Below, one piece after another: positions 11,823 to 25,300 of a stretch of DNA of 64,000 nt. The stretch is from positions 43,288,491 through 43,352,490 of the forward strand of contig CM039182.1 in the NCBI GenBank assembly GCA_008360975.2, written 5' to 3'. Position 1 is the first letter of the stretch. Every line of letters starts with the position of its first letter. This stretch comes from Lichenostomus cassidix (lineage: Eukaryota > Chordata > Aves > Passeriformes > Meliphagidae). The position numbers were made by a program, and so were the translations under genes. Below the pieces are notes generated by a model that was not told where the DNA came from, ran no database searches, and was given only the letters and a program-made list of their open reading frames with translations.

Positions 11823-13312
11823 AGTAATAATACTGCTGTTGAATATCTTGCCCCTCATAAAACTTTGTTTCCAAAAGCTATCTTCAGAGAATTCAACTTG
11901 CTAAAAGTCATTGGAATATTAACTCTGGAGATTTAACTCAAAGATTGAGTCATTGAAACATGTAAATACTGCCCTTCTCTCTTCCCAGAGGCAGTACTTC
12001 AAGTTTTCTTCAGTAGGTAGTGATGATTGTGCTGGTTCTTCACCTGAGGGAAGGAATTCTAGAGTTTGTTTTGATCAGGTTATCCATTCTTTGTGTTTGA
12101 CTCCGTATCTTCTACAACCTTTGCTCAGAAAGAAAATAACCTGACGTAGAGGGTGGAAATTAGCAATGAGCTAATGTTACAGGTCACCTATCTCAAAATA
12201 AGAAATCTTCCTTTGTCAGATCAAGCAGAGTTAACTGAATGTAAAAAGATAATGGGTTGTTATCTAACTTTCAGTGGGCTACTGACTTGGGTTGGGTTGC
12301 TTGAGAGTTGCTTGAGGCAAGCTGTGTATATGAGTTCCTGCAGACCTGCATCAGTGTGTGATGTTTTGAGGATGCCACCATGTTATTGGGGTGAACCTGA
12401 GAGTAGTACCAATCTTCAATCAGTAACAGGGAAGCCTATTCTAACACATTTGAAAATAAAACTAATGCTGTAACAGTAAATGGAGAGTGACAGCTTTACT
12501 CTTGTACTTAAATAGGGAATGTCTGCTTAAGTTCCTTGTATATATAATAACAGCGATAATGAAGTAAAAGGGAGGTAATTTCCTAACTTCTCAATGTGCA
12601 TCTGCTTCAGTCATGGAAGAGAGTATTGCCCAGAAGCATTCCTTAGAACTTAGCTCCTAAAGCAATGATCCACTCAAGCAGTTGTGGGCAAGTTTCACTA
12701 AATTCCTCTCTGTGTGTGTTTAGGGAATAGATATTCCTGTGTGAAATAAACATATCAGGATGTTAATGGTGACATTGCTTAAACTTTTACAGCACAGGAA
12801 TGGTACTTAGTCAGCTCTTTAATCACAATGCTTAGCTAATAAGTAAGTTTCCAAACCTCAAGTTCTGTTTCTGACTGGAAAACAAACTGTTCTATGTATC
12901 CAGGTATCTCCTTGGTGTTTATTGCAAAAATTGCAACAGGAATTTGGCTTAGATGGAGTTAAGGGTAGAGGCTGCTCAAATGATTTTGATATTACACAAT
13001 TTTCAGGAGTAAAGCATTTTGGAGATGACATAAAATATACTTGAATTTGAATGTGCAACGATGCAGTGAACGTTGAGTCATTGTAATATGGCAAACAGTG
13101 CATTAATTACTGGAACCTGGTACTGCTAAGGAGTAACTAGTGTAACAAATTCAGTGAGAAAACTAGTAATTCTTGTGCAACTTGGGCCATGCATTGTTTG
13201 ATAAACATAAGTTTAAAAACAGTCTTTTTGTCTTGAAGCATATTGATGATTAGTGAACTTTGGTTTTAAATAAAAATCCTGAGCGCTAACAGGATGTCTC
13301 CTTTGTTTTCAG

Positions 13313-13393
13313 GTCTTGGCGCAGAATGAATATAATTAGAGAAAACAGAGATCTTGCTTGTTTCTATACAACAAAACATTCATGGAGGGGAAA
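13313..13393 (+). CDS. DNAJC13: DNAJC13 exon 2 (start codon), residues 1-23
   Basis: Acceptor TTTTCAG/G, donor AAA/GTAAGT (phase 2). There are 13 nt of 5' UTR and then ATG at 13326. It encodes the conserved N-terminus including K17, W20 and part of K23 of the phosphoinositide-binding motif. Confidence 0.96.
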
Positions 13394-16300
13394 GTAAGTA
13401 GTTGGAAGGTTTTTTTTTAATTTTGGTTTTTTGTTTTTACTGTTTTGTGTGACATTTCTCTCTGTTACTGGATTTAACCGCATAGTTTTAGCTTCATCCA
13501 ACTGATGGATGAAAACTGAACTAAAGGCTCCTGCTGCTCAGTCTCTGAATTGGATATATTTTCACTAGAACCAGTTTTGATTTTAAACATTGTGTTATAG
13601 CCTTCCTCTGCTTATGTTCAGAGCTGCACTTTGCAGTGTAGCTCTGAAATGGACCACCTGACTTAACTTCTGAGTCTCTTGAACGTACTATATAAAACAC
13701 TAAATTTAAAGTGGAAATGCTTCTTCTCAGAACAGGTTTATGGAGAGTAGTGTCTTACGTACTTTTATGGATGAGGATCACTAGTACACAGATATACTTA
13801 ACACATTGTGTAATAGATTATCTGTTCTACTATTAACTGAGATAATTTGAAGAATTCTGCTGACAGAAATAAACCTGACCCTAATGGGGGTTGTGGATAT
13901 GAAGATGAACTTTTAGTGATGCTTCTGTCTGCAAAAGCTTGGGAATGTCTAATGAAATTATCCACTAAGTTATCATAATTGATATCTGTTATACTGTGTT
14001 TGAAGTCAGCTGTTATAGAACTTTATTTGGTATCCTTACCCACTGTTCCTTTTCACATGGATAGTATATCTCTGTAGAATGGGGCTTTTCCTTGCTATCT
14101 AAACTTCAGCATAACAAAGAGGGTGGGTTATTTGCACCTTGGGAGCATGGTAACTGCTTGATTCTAATGGTTATGTGAAGAGGTACTGTCCAAACTTGTT
14201 GCCTGACCAGTAAATTGAAACTGGTTGATATTTTTTTGTATGACACATCCATCCTATCAAAGACTGGGAATACTAAGAAGGAAAGGAGGATGGGATTGCA
14301 AGGAGCAGCAGTCACAGATCTTTCAGAGCTGTGCTTTGAAGAACCATGAGGTTGCTTCAGTGTCTAATCAAAGAGCTCCCTGCTTTTTTGTCAGCAAAAA
14401 TTAAAACTCTGGGTAGTTCAGAGTCCAGACTAGACTGAGCAACTCTCTGGCTGCAAAATCTTTCCTCTACTGAGACAGAGTTTTGATTGACTTGAAAGAA
14501 ATTGTTTGATGTTTAGTTTTATCTCAGTAGAATTGTATCCAGTACTTGTGTAAATTTAGTCTTACCTGAGTTATGATCAGAATTATGTGTTCATGGGTGT
14601 ATAAACTATTTCCCTTAGTAACAATAAGATATTATATTGAGGTATAACATTTGAACAGTTTGTCCCTCCTAATCCTTCTGTTCTGCAACAGAAAATATCT
14701 GGTCTCTTCCTCAGAATTTTCTGTGCAAATTTAATGTGCATGTGATGTGAGCCACTTGGTGAAAATTAAATACATGAACCTCAGATTTCTTCTTTTGCCC
14801 AACTTCTTTCATTAAAGAGCCTGAGGCAAGCTCTTGAAGTTAGGATCTTGAACCCTGATGGTAATGTTCTGATACACTTATAGAAGTCTTATAGAACTTC
14901 AGACTAAGTCTAAAGTCTAGAATAGATCTAGTTTAAAAATTCAGTGGTGTGTTAGTTCTACAATGAAGAAAAAAAAAGAATTTAGTAAGTAGTTGCCTCT
15001 TGTTTCTTCCAGCAGAAGCTCATTTGGCTTTTAGTTATTTAATATTTGAATTCTTTAGTCCACTCAATTCATAGTTATACATTCTCAGTATAATCTATGT
15101 ATAACATTAAAAAAAGCAGTAACTTAATGTATGGTCCTAAATGAGCCTGAATCACTTTGACCACTTATAGAATTTGTCACTTTGAATATGGGCTCTGTGT
15201 GTGTCAGTGAAGTATTTTCTAGTTGTACAAATGATGCTCCAGTGTTAATCTGTAGATCTGGAAAATTAAGATTGTTTTTCTGTTTGGTGTGGTGGTATGA
15301 TGTTTGTCTACTAGGTTCATTCTGATTATAAAGTTCTCTACTGTGCTTTGAAATAATTAGTGAATAGGCAGTAGCCTTTTTACTGGGAAGAGAACATTTG
15401 CTTCAACTCTGCTCAAAACAACCTGGGATTTGACAGTACTGCAGAGTAGTTTGAGAGATAATTAATAGTAAGCTCTTCAAGTCCTGGAGGTATGAATATA
15501 TTTAAGGTGAAGTTCTGAACAAGAGTAGGCCATGTGTAAGAGCTAACTTCTGAATCTCCTCTGTTTATGCAACAAGACTTGGGTCTTCTGAATTTATCTA
15601 GGGAGAGGAAATAAAGGAAATGGCCACTCAGCAAAACTGCTGTTCTGTCTTGTGTTCCTTGTCACATCACATATTAAGAATGCTGGATAATAAATGCTTC
15701 CTAGATCTTGAAAATGTAGGCTTGACTGTGAGCAGAGAAAAGGAAGATGCTATGACGTTTGGAAGCTGATCTTCAGTTTTGAGTAAATATTGCAGATGTT
15801 TGTCACAAAGGACTGTGCAGCTCATAGTAGGCTAAGTAAGTAAACAAAACCTTGAGCAAGTAATAAAGAGCTTTATTACTTGTGATATGCTGTTCTAAAG
15901 AACGTAAACGAACCTTATAAATAAGTCATGTAAAAGAATGCCTACGTAAATTGTGCAATGAGAGGAGAGGGAACAGTTGATTTGCTCTTATGAACTAAGA
16001 AATGGAGCATTCTTTGACAGGCTGAATATAATGGTATTAGCAGCTAGAGTAGCTTCAAACATTCTGCTTCATTACTTTGACTTCTCTTGACTTGCGTCTT
16101 AAAATAAGGAAATTTCAACTATGTGGAAAAACAAAGGGGTTTTGCAACTATATGTTAAGCATCCTTAAGGTGGCAGATCAGTTCAGTACAGATGTTCCCA
16201 AGCTTTGAAGAAAATAAACACTTGTTTTAATTCCTAGGTAAGCTCTGGGCCAGTAAAGGCTTTAACGTGCACCAGTTTATTTGAATAATAGTGGAAAATG

Positions 16301-19300
16301 GAAGGGTATTAAGTTTGTGAGATTGCCTGTGTCAGATAGATGCTCTTGACCTTCTTGTTATAAGCAATATGTGAGAGCTGCTCTGAATATATTTGAAGCC
16401 CATGCAAAGTTTGACCTTATACAGGAATGATGACTTGTGCTGCAGACCTGTCAAGTGAGAGAGAAGGGACTGCAACACAAGAATGCAGAGAAGGATGGAA
16501 GAAGTGACCTGCTGGTTCTTGATGCAGTGCCTAACATGGCACAGATTCAGAGTAGTTAAGCATCTGGTTGGTAATATCTTTTTCAAGCAAACCCACAGTT
16601 TGCCCAGAACTGAAACTAAATTTCTACACTGAATCAGTTTTGATATGGACAACTAGCCAAAATATTTTTATTTAGTTCAAGTTAAAGAAAGGCATCCATG
16701 TTCAGATGTTGTTGCTTTAGTCAGACAATACTTACTAGTACTGGCTCTGGTTCAAGTTTGGCTTTACTTTTTGGGCCAGATGGCTTCCAGATAGAAGCAC
16801 CCTAGAACATGATTTGTTCAAACAATAAGCTATTATTAATGGTATTATTAATAATCTGCTGTTTCAAACTTTGCTTAGTTATGTTGCAAAACTTTTAGAT
16901 TCAGAAATATGTGAAGAGTCTTTATTTGTTCAGGGTATTGTTTTGAAGATGATCTAGCAAATGAAGCCATGGTAAGGCTTCAATTTTATACTTGATGCAT
17001 CTAAATTCCTTAGCTTTAGCTCACTGCTGCTTGTTTCTGATACATCTGAAACACAAGCAACTACCTTTATATAGCTATTCTTTAAGGCCTGGGACAGCTG
17101 ACATATTTGTGATACCAATGTATAATGACTTCAGTGATCTGAGTCTTTCTAGAGTTTAGTAGCTTTGGTTTCTCTCAAGACGAAGACAATTAGGCTTGGC
17201 CTTTGTAGTACTTGGACTTGGTATGGTATTGTGACCAGGTGTCTTCATTGGATTTCGTGTTTAAACTGTTGTCTGAGACAGCTTCAGACGGATGCTTTAG
17301 AATATTGTGGGAATGGCTGGGGTTTTTTCCCTATCTGTGTAGCCTTCTTAGAATTTATTATGGTCTGGTATAACCTTTCAGTGCAAGTTCCAAGAGTCTT
17401 TGATCCTGATTTAGCCATTAACTTAGGAAAAGGTATGCGTAAGTAAATATATTTGGTCGTATTTAACTTACATGTCCCCTCTATGGATACATTGAACAGA
17501 AGAGCTTAACGTATTATAAAGGTAAAACTGCAAGCTAACACCAAAGAAAATTCCATATCTGTTTCCTAACAAAGACCTGTGTTTATCTTCTTAACATTGT
17601 TTTTGCAGTTCAGCAGGGGTTTTCATTTGACTTCTGGAGAAACTTAACACTCTTTTGTATTCTAGATATAAGCGAGTCTTTTCAGTTGGAACCCATGCTA
17701 TCACCACATACAACCCCAACACACTAGAAGTTACAAATCAGGTAACTATCATTTTTGAAGTTGATTTTTGACTTGGGTTCTTTATCCAGAGTGAATAGTG
17801 GCATTCAGGCTTTAGAGCCATCTAGTCTGACAAGATCTCAGAAAAGCCAGAAGGTGTGGCAACTGTGTACAAAAGCACACATAACAGAGGGTCTGTGTTA
17901 CCTTTGCTAGCTCTACAAATACCCAGTAGGTTTTTGTACTTTGAGGCAATTTCTCTTTATTGGCCAACAAGTAGTAGTTTGCCTTTGGCTGTGCTCTTCT
18001 GAAGGAACTGGGATAAGTTTGATCACTGCTAAGCCATGTCCCTAAAGGGAGTCAGGACACTTACTTACTTTGCACGGTATCAAATAGGAAGCTCAAGCTC
18101 ATACTGTCACGTAGCATAGTAGCTGTCATCTCATTGCAGCCCGTCCCTGGGTTATTACAGGTTCTAAGGATTTTGAGGGAGGGAAGTGTAGTTTTAAAAT
18201 TACTAACAGTATAACCTAATTACTTTCAATTGTCTAGTGGCCTTATGGAGATATCTGTAGTATTTCTCCTGTTGGAAAAGGACAAGGAACAGAATTTAGT
18301 CTCACTTTTCGCAAAGGGAGTGGAAAAAAATCTGAGACACTTAAGTTTTCCACAGAGCACAGAACAGAACTCCTTACAGAGGCACTGGTAAGATTTTTTT
18401 ATTTTTATTTTCATTCAAGCAAGCAGTAAGTACTTGGTTACAATTACCATTTGTGGCAGCTTATTATGCTTTCTTTCCCTGCATAAAAAGTAGGAAAGCA
18501 AGTTTTTTGAGCTGTTATGTTAATGAACTCGATCTAGTGTCAGTTGCAGCAAGTACTACTGCATGATTTGTAAACAGTGAGTAAAGCTCGAAATACTGAA
18601 TATATTAAACTGCAGTGGAATGGTGAGCCTTCTGAGGAGGCTTAATATGAGTCCCATAAAAGAGAGTCAGCTTAAATGTACTTTCTGGCTAGATTGGCTG
18701 TCATATTTGCAATTATTCACGGTTAACTTTTTTAAAAACAGAGATTCAGGACAGACTTCTCAGAAGGAAAAATCACAGGACGGGTAAGTGTCTGGCTTGT
18801 CTGGATCATGTGCAGTTTAAGGAAATGGTCTAAAGACTTAAACGTTGTTCATGTATTTTATGCTTTTGCTACATATGCTACCTAAAATAGCTTTTGTGAA
18901 TTGGATCTGAAGTCTTTGAAAAGAGAAAATTGAGTTTTTCTCAATTTTCTCAATTTGAGTTTTTCTCAAATACCGGGAACCTCTTTACCGCTAGAATATT
19001 TGAGGTCTCTTCACTTGGCCTGAGCCTTATGCTCGTATGTGGACTTTGAATGTTGCTGTTGAAATACAGGGCTGTGCCATGTGGAGTTCTTATCTGGAGA
19101 GAAGAAAAACATTGATTCATTAGTCAATGTTCGCTACTTCTAGCACTTTACTTTCTAACTCCAAATGCTTCTCTGCATAATGTCCTGAACATTTGATGCT
19201 TCCTAGAAGGGTTTCTGTAGGTCAGATTACAGGCAAGATTGGTATTTACTGAATTGTGGTAATACAGTAATAAGCAAGACAGTGTATAGAGCTGGACTTT

Positions 19301-22300
19301 ATATTTGTCTTTTGGTCATAGAAGATAGCACTTCAAGTGCTTAAAAGCTACTTTAAGTACTTTAAAGTATTGCATAGAATAAATCTTGATTCATGAGTAT
19401 AGTGACACTGCTGGAATATGGGGATCCCCTTTGTCTTAATGTAGTTCTAACATGGACCTCTAACTTCTGTTGATTTAAGTAAGTCTGTATTTGTAATGGA
19501 ATGTGACTGCAGGAGATGAAAAGTATTCAATATAATGATAAGCTTACCTTAACTTGGTTTAATTAGCTGAATAACAGCATTTGGTGTAAATGCTATCTCC
19601 TTGTCTAACTGCCTTCTGCAACAAGAGAAACTTACATCCTTTGGGAATGGCTCTTTTGGGATTCTGTTCTTGCTTCAACATGCATTGCTTAAGCTGTGAC
19701 CTCCTTGTCAGTTGACAGCTAGTTTCCTTTGCTTCATAATGTTCTTAATATAGATAAGAGCATTAAGAGAACTGATACAATTTTTTGAATTTACTAGCTA
19801 AGTAGAGAATTATTGCTGTAGTAAAGGAGTGTGTGTAGATGTCTAAAAGTAGCTCTCTCTGCAGAGGTATAACTGCTATAAGCATCACTGGAGTGATACA
19901 AGGAAAGCTGTGGTTTTGGAAGTGACTCCTGGAGGTATTGACCAAATTGATCCTGCAACAAATAAAGTCCTGTGTTCCTATGACTACAGAAACATTGAAG
20001 GCTTTGTTGATATTACTGGCTATCAGGGAGGCTTCTGTATCCTCTATGGAGGATTTAGTAGATTGGTGAGTATTAAATCAAAATATCTTTGTGTGGTTCT
20101 TATTTATATTTATATAAATAAGATAGGATAAGATTAAGATATTTATTATATTATTATATATTTTATATTATTATATATTAAGATTAGGATATTTGTCGCT
20201 GCATATTTAATAATGAAGCTTTAAAATAGTTTGAGTATACAACTATGTGCATCTTTGAGACCCAACTGTGGGAGCCTCAAGGCTTATGGACAGATCCTAA
20301 AAGGAAAGGAATTTAGTTAAAATATTTGAGAGTTATGTATGAGTTTGGTTTTGGGTTTTTAGTGTGGATTTTGTTGGGTTACTTCTTTTGTTTTTGTGTT
20401 TGTATGTCTTACATGTTTAAGAACTACAAAGGATGAAATATTTAGGTTTTCCAGGTAGTAAATATGAATGTAATGTGGATGTGGAATTTCCTGTCATTTC
20501 TCAAAGTTACAGAAGTGCCTGGTAGCGTGTTAGTAATCTGCCTAACTGATAGAGGGATTCTATTCAGAAATAGATCAATCAGTGATGCTGTGGCCTCTTT
20601 AGACCTGTGATCTGATTACTTGGCAGCTTTGCTTGGGAAATACTGCAGTGTAATGTTGGTTCTAAAATCATAACAGGGTTTCTGTGTACTGTATTGTAAG
20701 CAGCTGAAAAGGAACTTTACATTATTAAGCATAAATCAATTCCTAGGGGCAACTACTTCAGTCTCTGCTAACAAAATAGTACTAGATCAGGGTTTCCATG
20801 TCTTCTGTACCGCAGCATGCTTTTCTCTGGCATAAAACTAGTAATATATAATTGATCCTCTAGAGCTGTCGTAACCTTGCAGTTTGCCAGTGGTAGTCCC
20901 AGTTACTTTCTCTGGTTCCTCACTCCTGCCAGGCTGTCAGGGTCTGCTGCCAAGGGTGGACAGGCAGGTCATGCAGACCATAACTTTAATGGCACACCAG
21001 TGTGTAGCATGGTATCCTATAGGAATAGCTGCTATAGATTTTTTTTTTTTTTTAAAGGCAAATGTGAACTTAATACTGGATCTCTTGCGTAATAAATAAC
21101 TCTTTATACCAAGCACTTAGCAAAGGCTAGTCCAGCTGCTGGGACCATTCCCTACTGTTAAGTATATGGTGGAGGATTATTTGTAGAAGTGTGATTTGCT
21201 TCAGCTGTGCCATATTTTTCATCTGTTAATTTTTTTTCTTGACAAAATTTGCAGCACCTATTTGCATCTGAGCAGAGGGAGGAAATTATCAAGAGCGCAA
21301 TAGAGCATGCTGGCAACTTCATAGGCATCTCTCTGCGAATAAGGAAAGAATCTCTAGAATTTGAGCAATACTTGAATCTTCGCTTTGGAAAGTACAGCAA
21401 TGATGAATCTATAACATCTTTAGCGGAGTTTGTGGTTCAAAAAATAACACCTAGACACTTGGTAAGGCTATCAGACTAAACATGGTTGGTTCCTGTTAAG
21501 TACTAAGTATTCTCTTTCCTAACAAGCCTGTCTTGTTTTATAAGGAACCTGTGAAAAGAGTATTAGCTCTTACAGAAGCTTGCTTAGTTGAGCGGGATCC
21601 AGCTACCTATAACATTGCAACTTTAAAACCTTTAGGCGAGGTAAGGGGCATTCTTTCTCTCTACCGCTTTTTCAAATCAAAGCTCTAAAAGATAGGAATT
21701 GATTGTATATGTAAACCTTAATTTGTAGAGTAACTAAATGACAATGCTTCAGGAATATGATCCTTGTCCCTTATTTTTAGGTATTTGCAATAGTGTGTGA
21801 CTGTGAAAACCCCCAGCTTTTCACCATTGAATTCATCAAAGGACAAATTCGGAAATACTCTTCAACAGAAAGGTAACTGAGCTGTGCGTTATAGATTCAA
21901 ATGAAGTTGCTATTGTAGTGCTTGTAGTTTCTGAGCTTCCATAAATTCTGACCCTTGGAGGGTCAGAGTTAAAGCATTGCTGTTCTAGCAGTCTGCCACT
22001 TACAAATCAAGATTTGTTATCGGAACTAAATCTCTCCCATTTATCTTCATCCCATCGTTGAGCAAATCTGTCTAGAAGTTTTCTGATGAACAGGAAGGGT
22101 GTTGCACAGTTAGATACAGCCTGTTTCTCCTAATCAATATAGTTCTGTGTGTGCTGTGCTTGGTTAAGTAGTATCTCTGAAACAAGGGAAGAAAGTACTG
22201 ACTAAGTGATATGGAAATGCGAAGGCTGTGAACCCTTTGAGCTCTCTGCTTGAGACAGTCTTAGTTGATTCTATTTAAAACAACCAACAGAACAGTCCCT

Positions 22301-25300
22301 GAGTGCACTTACAGTTAGTAATACAGTCTAATCCTGCTAAGTGAGGTTTTGCAGAAAGCACAGGGATAAATTGGCTCACAATATGTGTAACTCATTAACA
22401 GATAATCTAGAATTGATCCCATTAGTGAAAGGCTGCAGCTGGCTATACTGGGTGTAACTCAGCTTTCTCCTTACAGTGAATAAAGGAACACTTGAAAGTC
22501 AGTGGTTTCTTCCAGAGATGTAGCTGTTGGCGCTGGTGTTAATAAGAGATTCCAAGTATTGCTGCTTTTCGTTATGTGATTTTTTGTTTTTCCTCCATTT
22601 TTCTTATAACTTGGTTCTTTAGGACCACTTCTGTGATATAAATTGTGCTTGTGTGTCTTTGTCCCAACCCAGAGATTCTCTCCTGGCAAGCTTGTTGGAT
22701 GGAGTGAGAGCTTCTGGTAATAGAGATGTCTGTGTGAAAATGACCTCCACACAGAAAGGCCAGCGTTGGGGATTACTCAGTATGCCTGTAGAAGAAGAAG
22801 TAGAGAGCCTTCATCTGAAGTTTTTGGCTGCTCCTCCAAGTAAGCTAATGTTTCTTACATTAGCTTTAATGTTTATACTACTCTTTAAAGCATCCAGATA
22901 CTGGTCAGGTACTGTGCACTTAACTTTTGTTATGTCTTTTTCCAGACGGAAACTTTGCAGATGCTGTGTTCAGGTTCAATGCTAACATTTCCTACAGTGG
23001 AGTCCTACATGCAGTTACACAAGATGTAAGAATAAAGCCTTTACCCACCATTTTAAGATGTTGCTATTGCATAAAGAAATTAATAATTGTTATTTCTTAA
23101 CTAGGGTCTCTTCTCAGAAAACAAAGAGAAGCTCATTAATAATGCCATAACAGCATTGCTCTCCCAGGAGGGGGATATTGCAGCATCTAATGCAGAGCTT
23201 GAAAGCCAATTCCAAGCAGTAAGACGACTAGTGGCTTCAAAAGCAGGCTTCCTTGCCTTTACTCAGCTTCCAAAGTAAGTGCAAAGTTTCTTCAAGCTTG
23301 GAAGTAGTAGATGAAAATAGTTCTTGAACTTTTGTTAGTAACTTACATCTAAAACTGAGAAATGGAGTTAGGACTCTCTTCTGAAAAAGACTGTAAGACT
23401 CTGTACACAATTGTTTTTGGTAGTATGAGGATGTCACTAGGCTTTAGTGCAACTTGAGAATCCTGAGTAATGATTAGCAAGTGAAGCTGATTTTTCCTGT
23501 GCTAAATACTATGTCTTGAGGCAAGTATGGTTTAATGATTTTCCTAGTGGAAAAACTTTTAATGCGTACCTTCCTCTGTCCTTGAAGTAGGCAGTTCTTC
23601 CTTCTCAAAGTATGCTGATTGTCATTGCAATCTTCAGTTCAACCCAAGATAAAATGATGTTAAGGAGGTTGTACTTCTGTACAGTACAGTGCAGACTGCT
23701 TGGAATTCATGTCTTAAATAACATAAGGAAGCAGAAATACTGTTGTTCTGAAAACAAAATTCTTTGAAATATTTCTGAATAGGAAATACAGAGCAACTGT
23801 AATACGGAGAATGATGAGAACAGCAACAAAAGCGCTTAGTCTGAGACCTTAATAAAGTTGTTTCTCTGTATATAGTAAATAGATCTTTATTTTCATGAAT
23901 GAGCTTGGCATGTTGTTAACAGTGAAGTCAATATTTTCCTACCATGGAATCTCAAATCTATGAAAATATCAAGGTACTGGCTTGCTAAATGCAATGGGAA
24001 CAGACCATTTTGGTTGCTGACTAGAGTTCACCTTAATTTGAAGATTTTTGTTTCTTCTCTGATCTTAGTGATTTTGCTTTCCTTTCAAAAGATTTCGAGA
24101 ACGATTAGGAGTGAAGGTTGTGAAAGCCCTCAAAAGGAACAATAATGGAGTAACCCATGCTTCTATTGACATGCTTTGTGCTCTTATGTGTGTAAGTATT
24201 AAATTTCAGATTGTTTTACTTTGGAATATGTAAACTTCAGGCAACTGAAATATGTGGATATAGGGACTGCCATTCAAATTGCAGTGTGTTCAGACATGGA
24301 ATAACTTGTTATACTGTGATTTCTTGCTGAACTTGAAGTAGGATTGCTTTTTGTGGGTGCAGAGAGTAGCTTTGGGGTTACAGCTTTTAAGAACTGACGG
24401 TTGAAATGTGACTGCGTAGTGAATGTCTCTCTTTTTGTAGCCCATGCATGATGACTATGACTTGAGGCAGGAGCAGTTGAACAAAGCTTCCCTTCTTTCT
24501 TCGAAGAAGTTTTTAGAAAATCTACTAGAGAAATTCAATTCCCATGTGGTAAGTCAAAATTTGAGAACAGATGGCATCTTTAAGTGTCTTTCTAAATTGC
24601 TATGGAAATGCTTTTGTTGTACTTAGATGCATCTTTGCACCTGCAATTGAAAATACAGCTCTGTCTAGCACTGAACTTTATCCTAATTAGTCTTGGTTCT
24701 TGACAGGTTAGGACATAGCTGTCTATGCTGCAGAACTTGAATGTCCTGCAACAAATGTTTGCATGTTTAATATGGAAACTGGATGTTTCTTTTAACTAAA
24801 AGAATAGTGTAAACTCAGATTTGGGGTATTAAACTAGAAAAAGTAGTGTGAGTCTCTGATATGCTTTAGAAACCAATACTTTACCAGGGTAGTGCCATAC
24901 TCAGAGTAATGGAATAGTCTAAGCTTGTAGGTTTTGTTTACAGGCTATTTTATTGTTATGACAGGGAAGAGCACCTTCATCATCTTGGATACTCTTGGAC
25001 CACTGTGTCTGAATTACATACCTGTCTTCCTAATTTCAGGATCATGGGACAGGTGCCCTAGTAATTAGTTCACTTCTGGACTTCCTGACATTTGCCCTAT
25101 GTGCTCCGTATAGTGAGACTACTGAGGGGCAGCAGTTTGACATGTTGTTGGAAATGGTGGCATCTAATGGAAGAACGCTATTTAAGCTCTTTCAGGTAAG
25201 ACTTATTTTTCACTGTTATAGAGACTGCAGGTAATCAGTGAATATGAAATTTTTCTTGTGCCCCTGAAAGACAGATTTGTCTTCAGCTGGTTAATGTGCC

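Larger units (their letters stand above)
5394..13312 (+). other. DNAJC13: Intron 1 (about 7.9 kb)
   Basis: The largest intron. Its first 0.4 kb is still CpG island, with a short GAGCA repeat near 5698-5717. It contains a small + strand CR1 3' tip (8833-8875) and a 1.2 kb antisense CR1 (10663-11822). The rest is AT-rich unique sequence in which I see no gene, RNA gene or convincing alternative exon. Confidence 0.75.

Noticed and set aside
15820..15840. A possible 15-nt microexon in intron 2 before GTAAGT
   Set aside because: It contains an in-frame TAA in the simplest reading, has a poor acceptor, and would break the conserved N-terminus.
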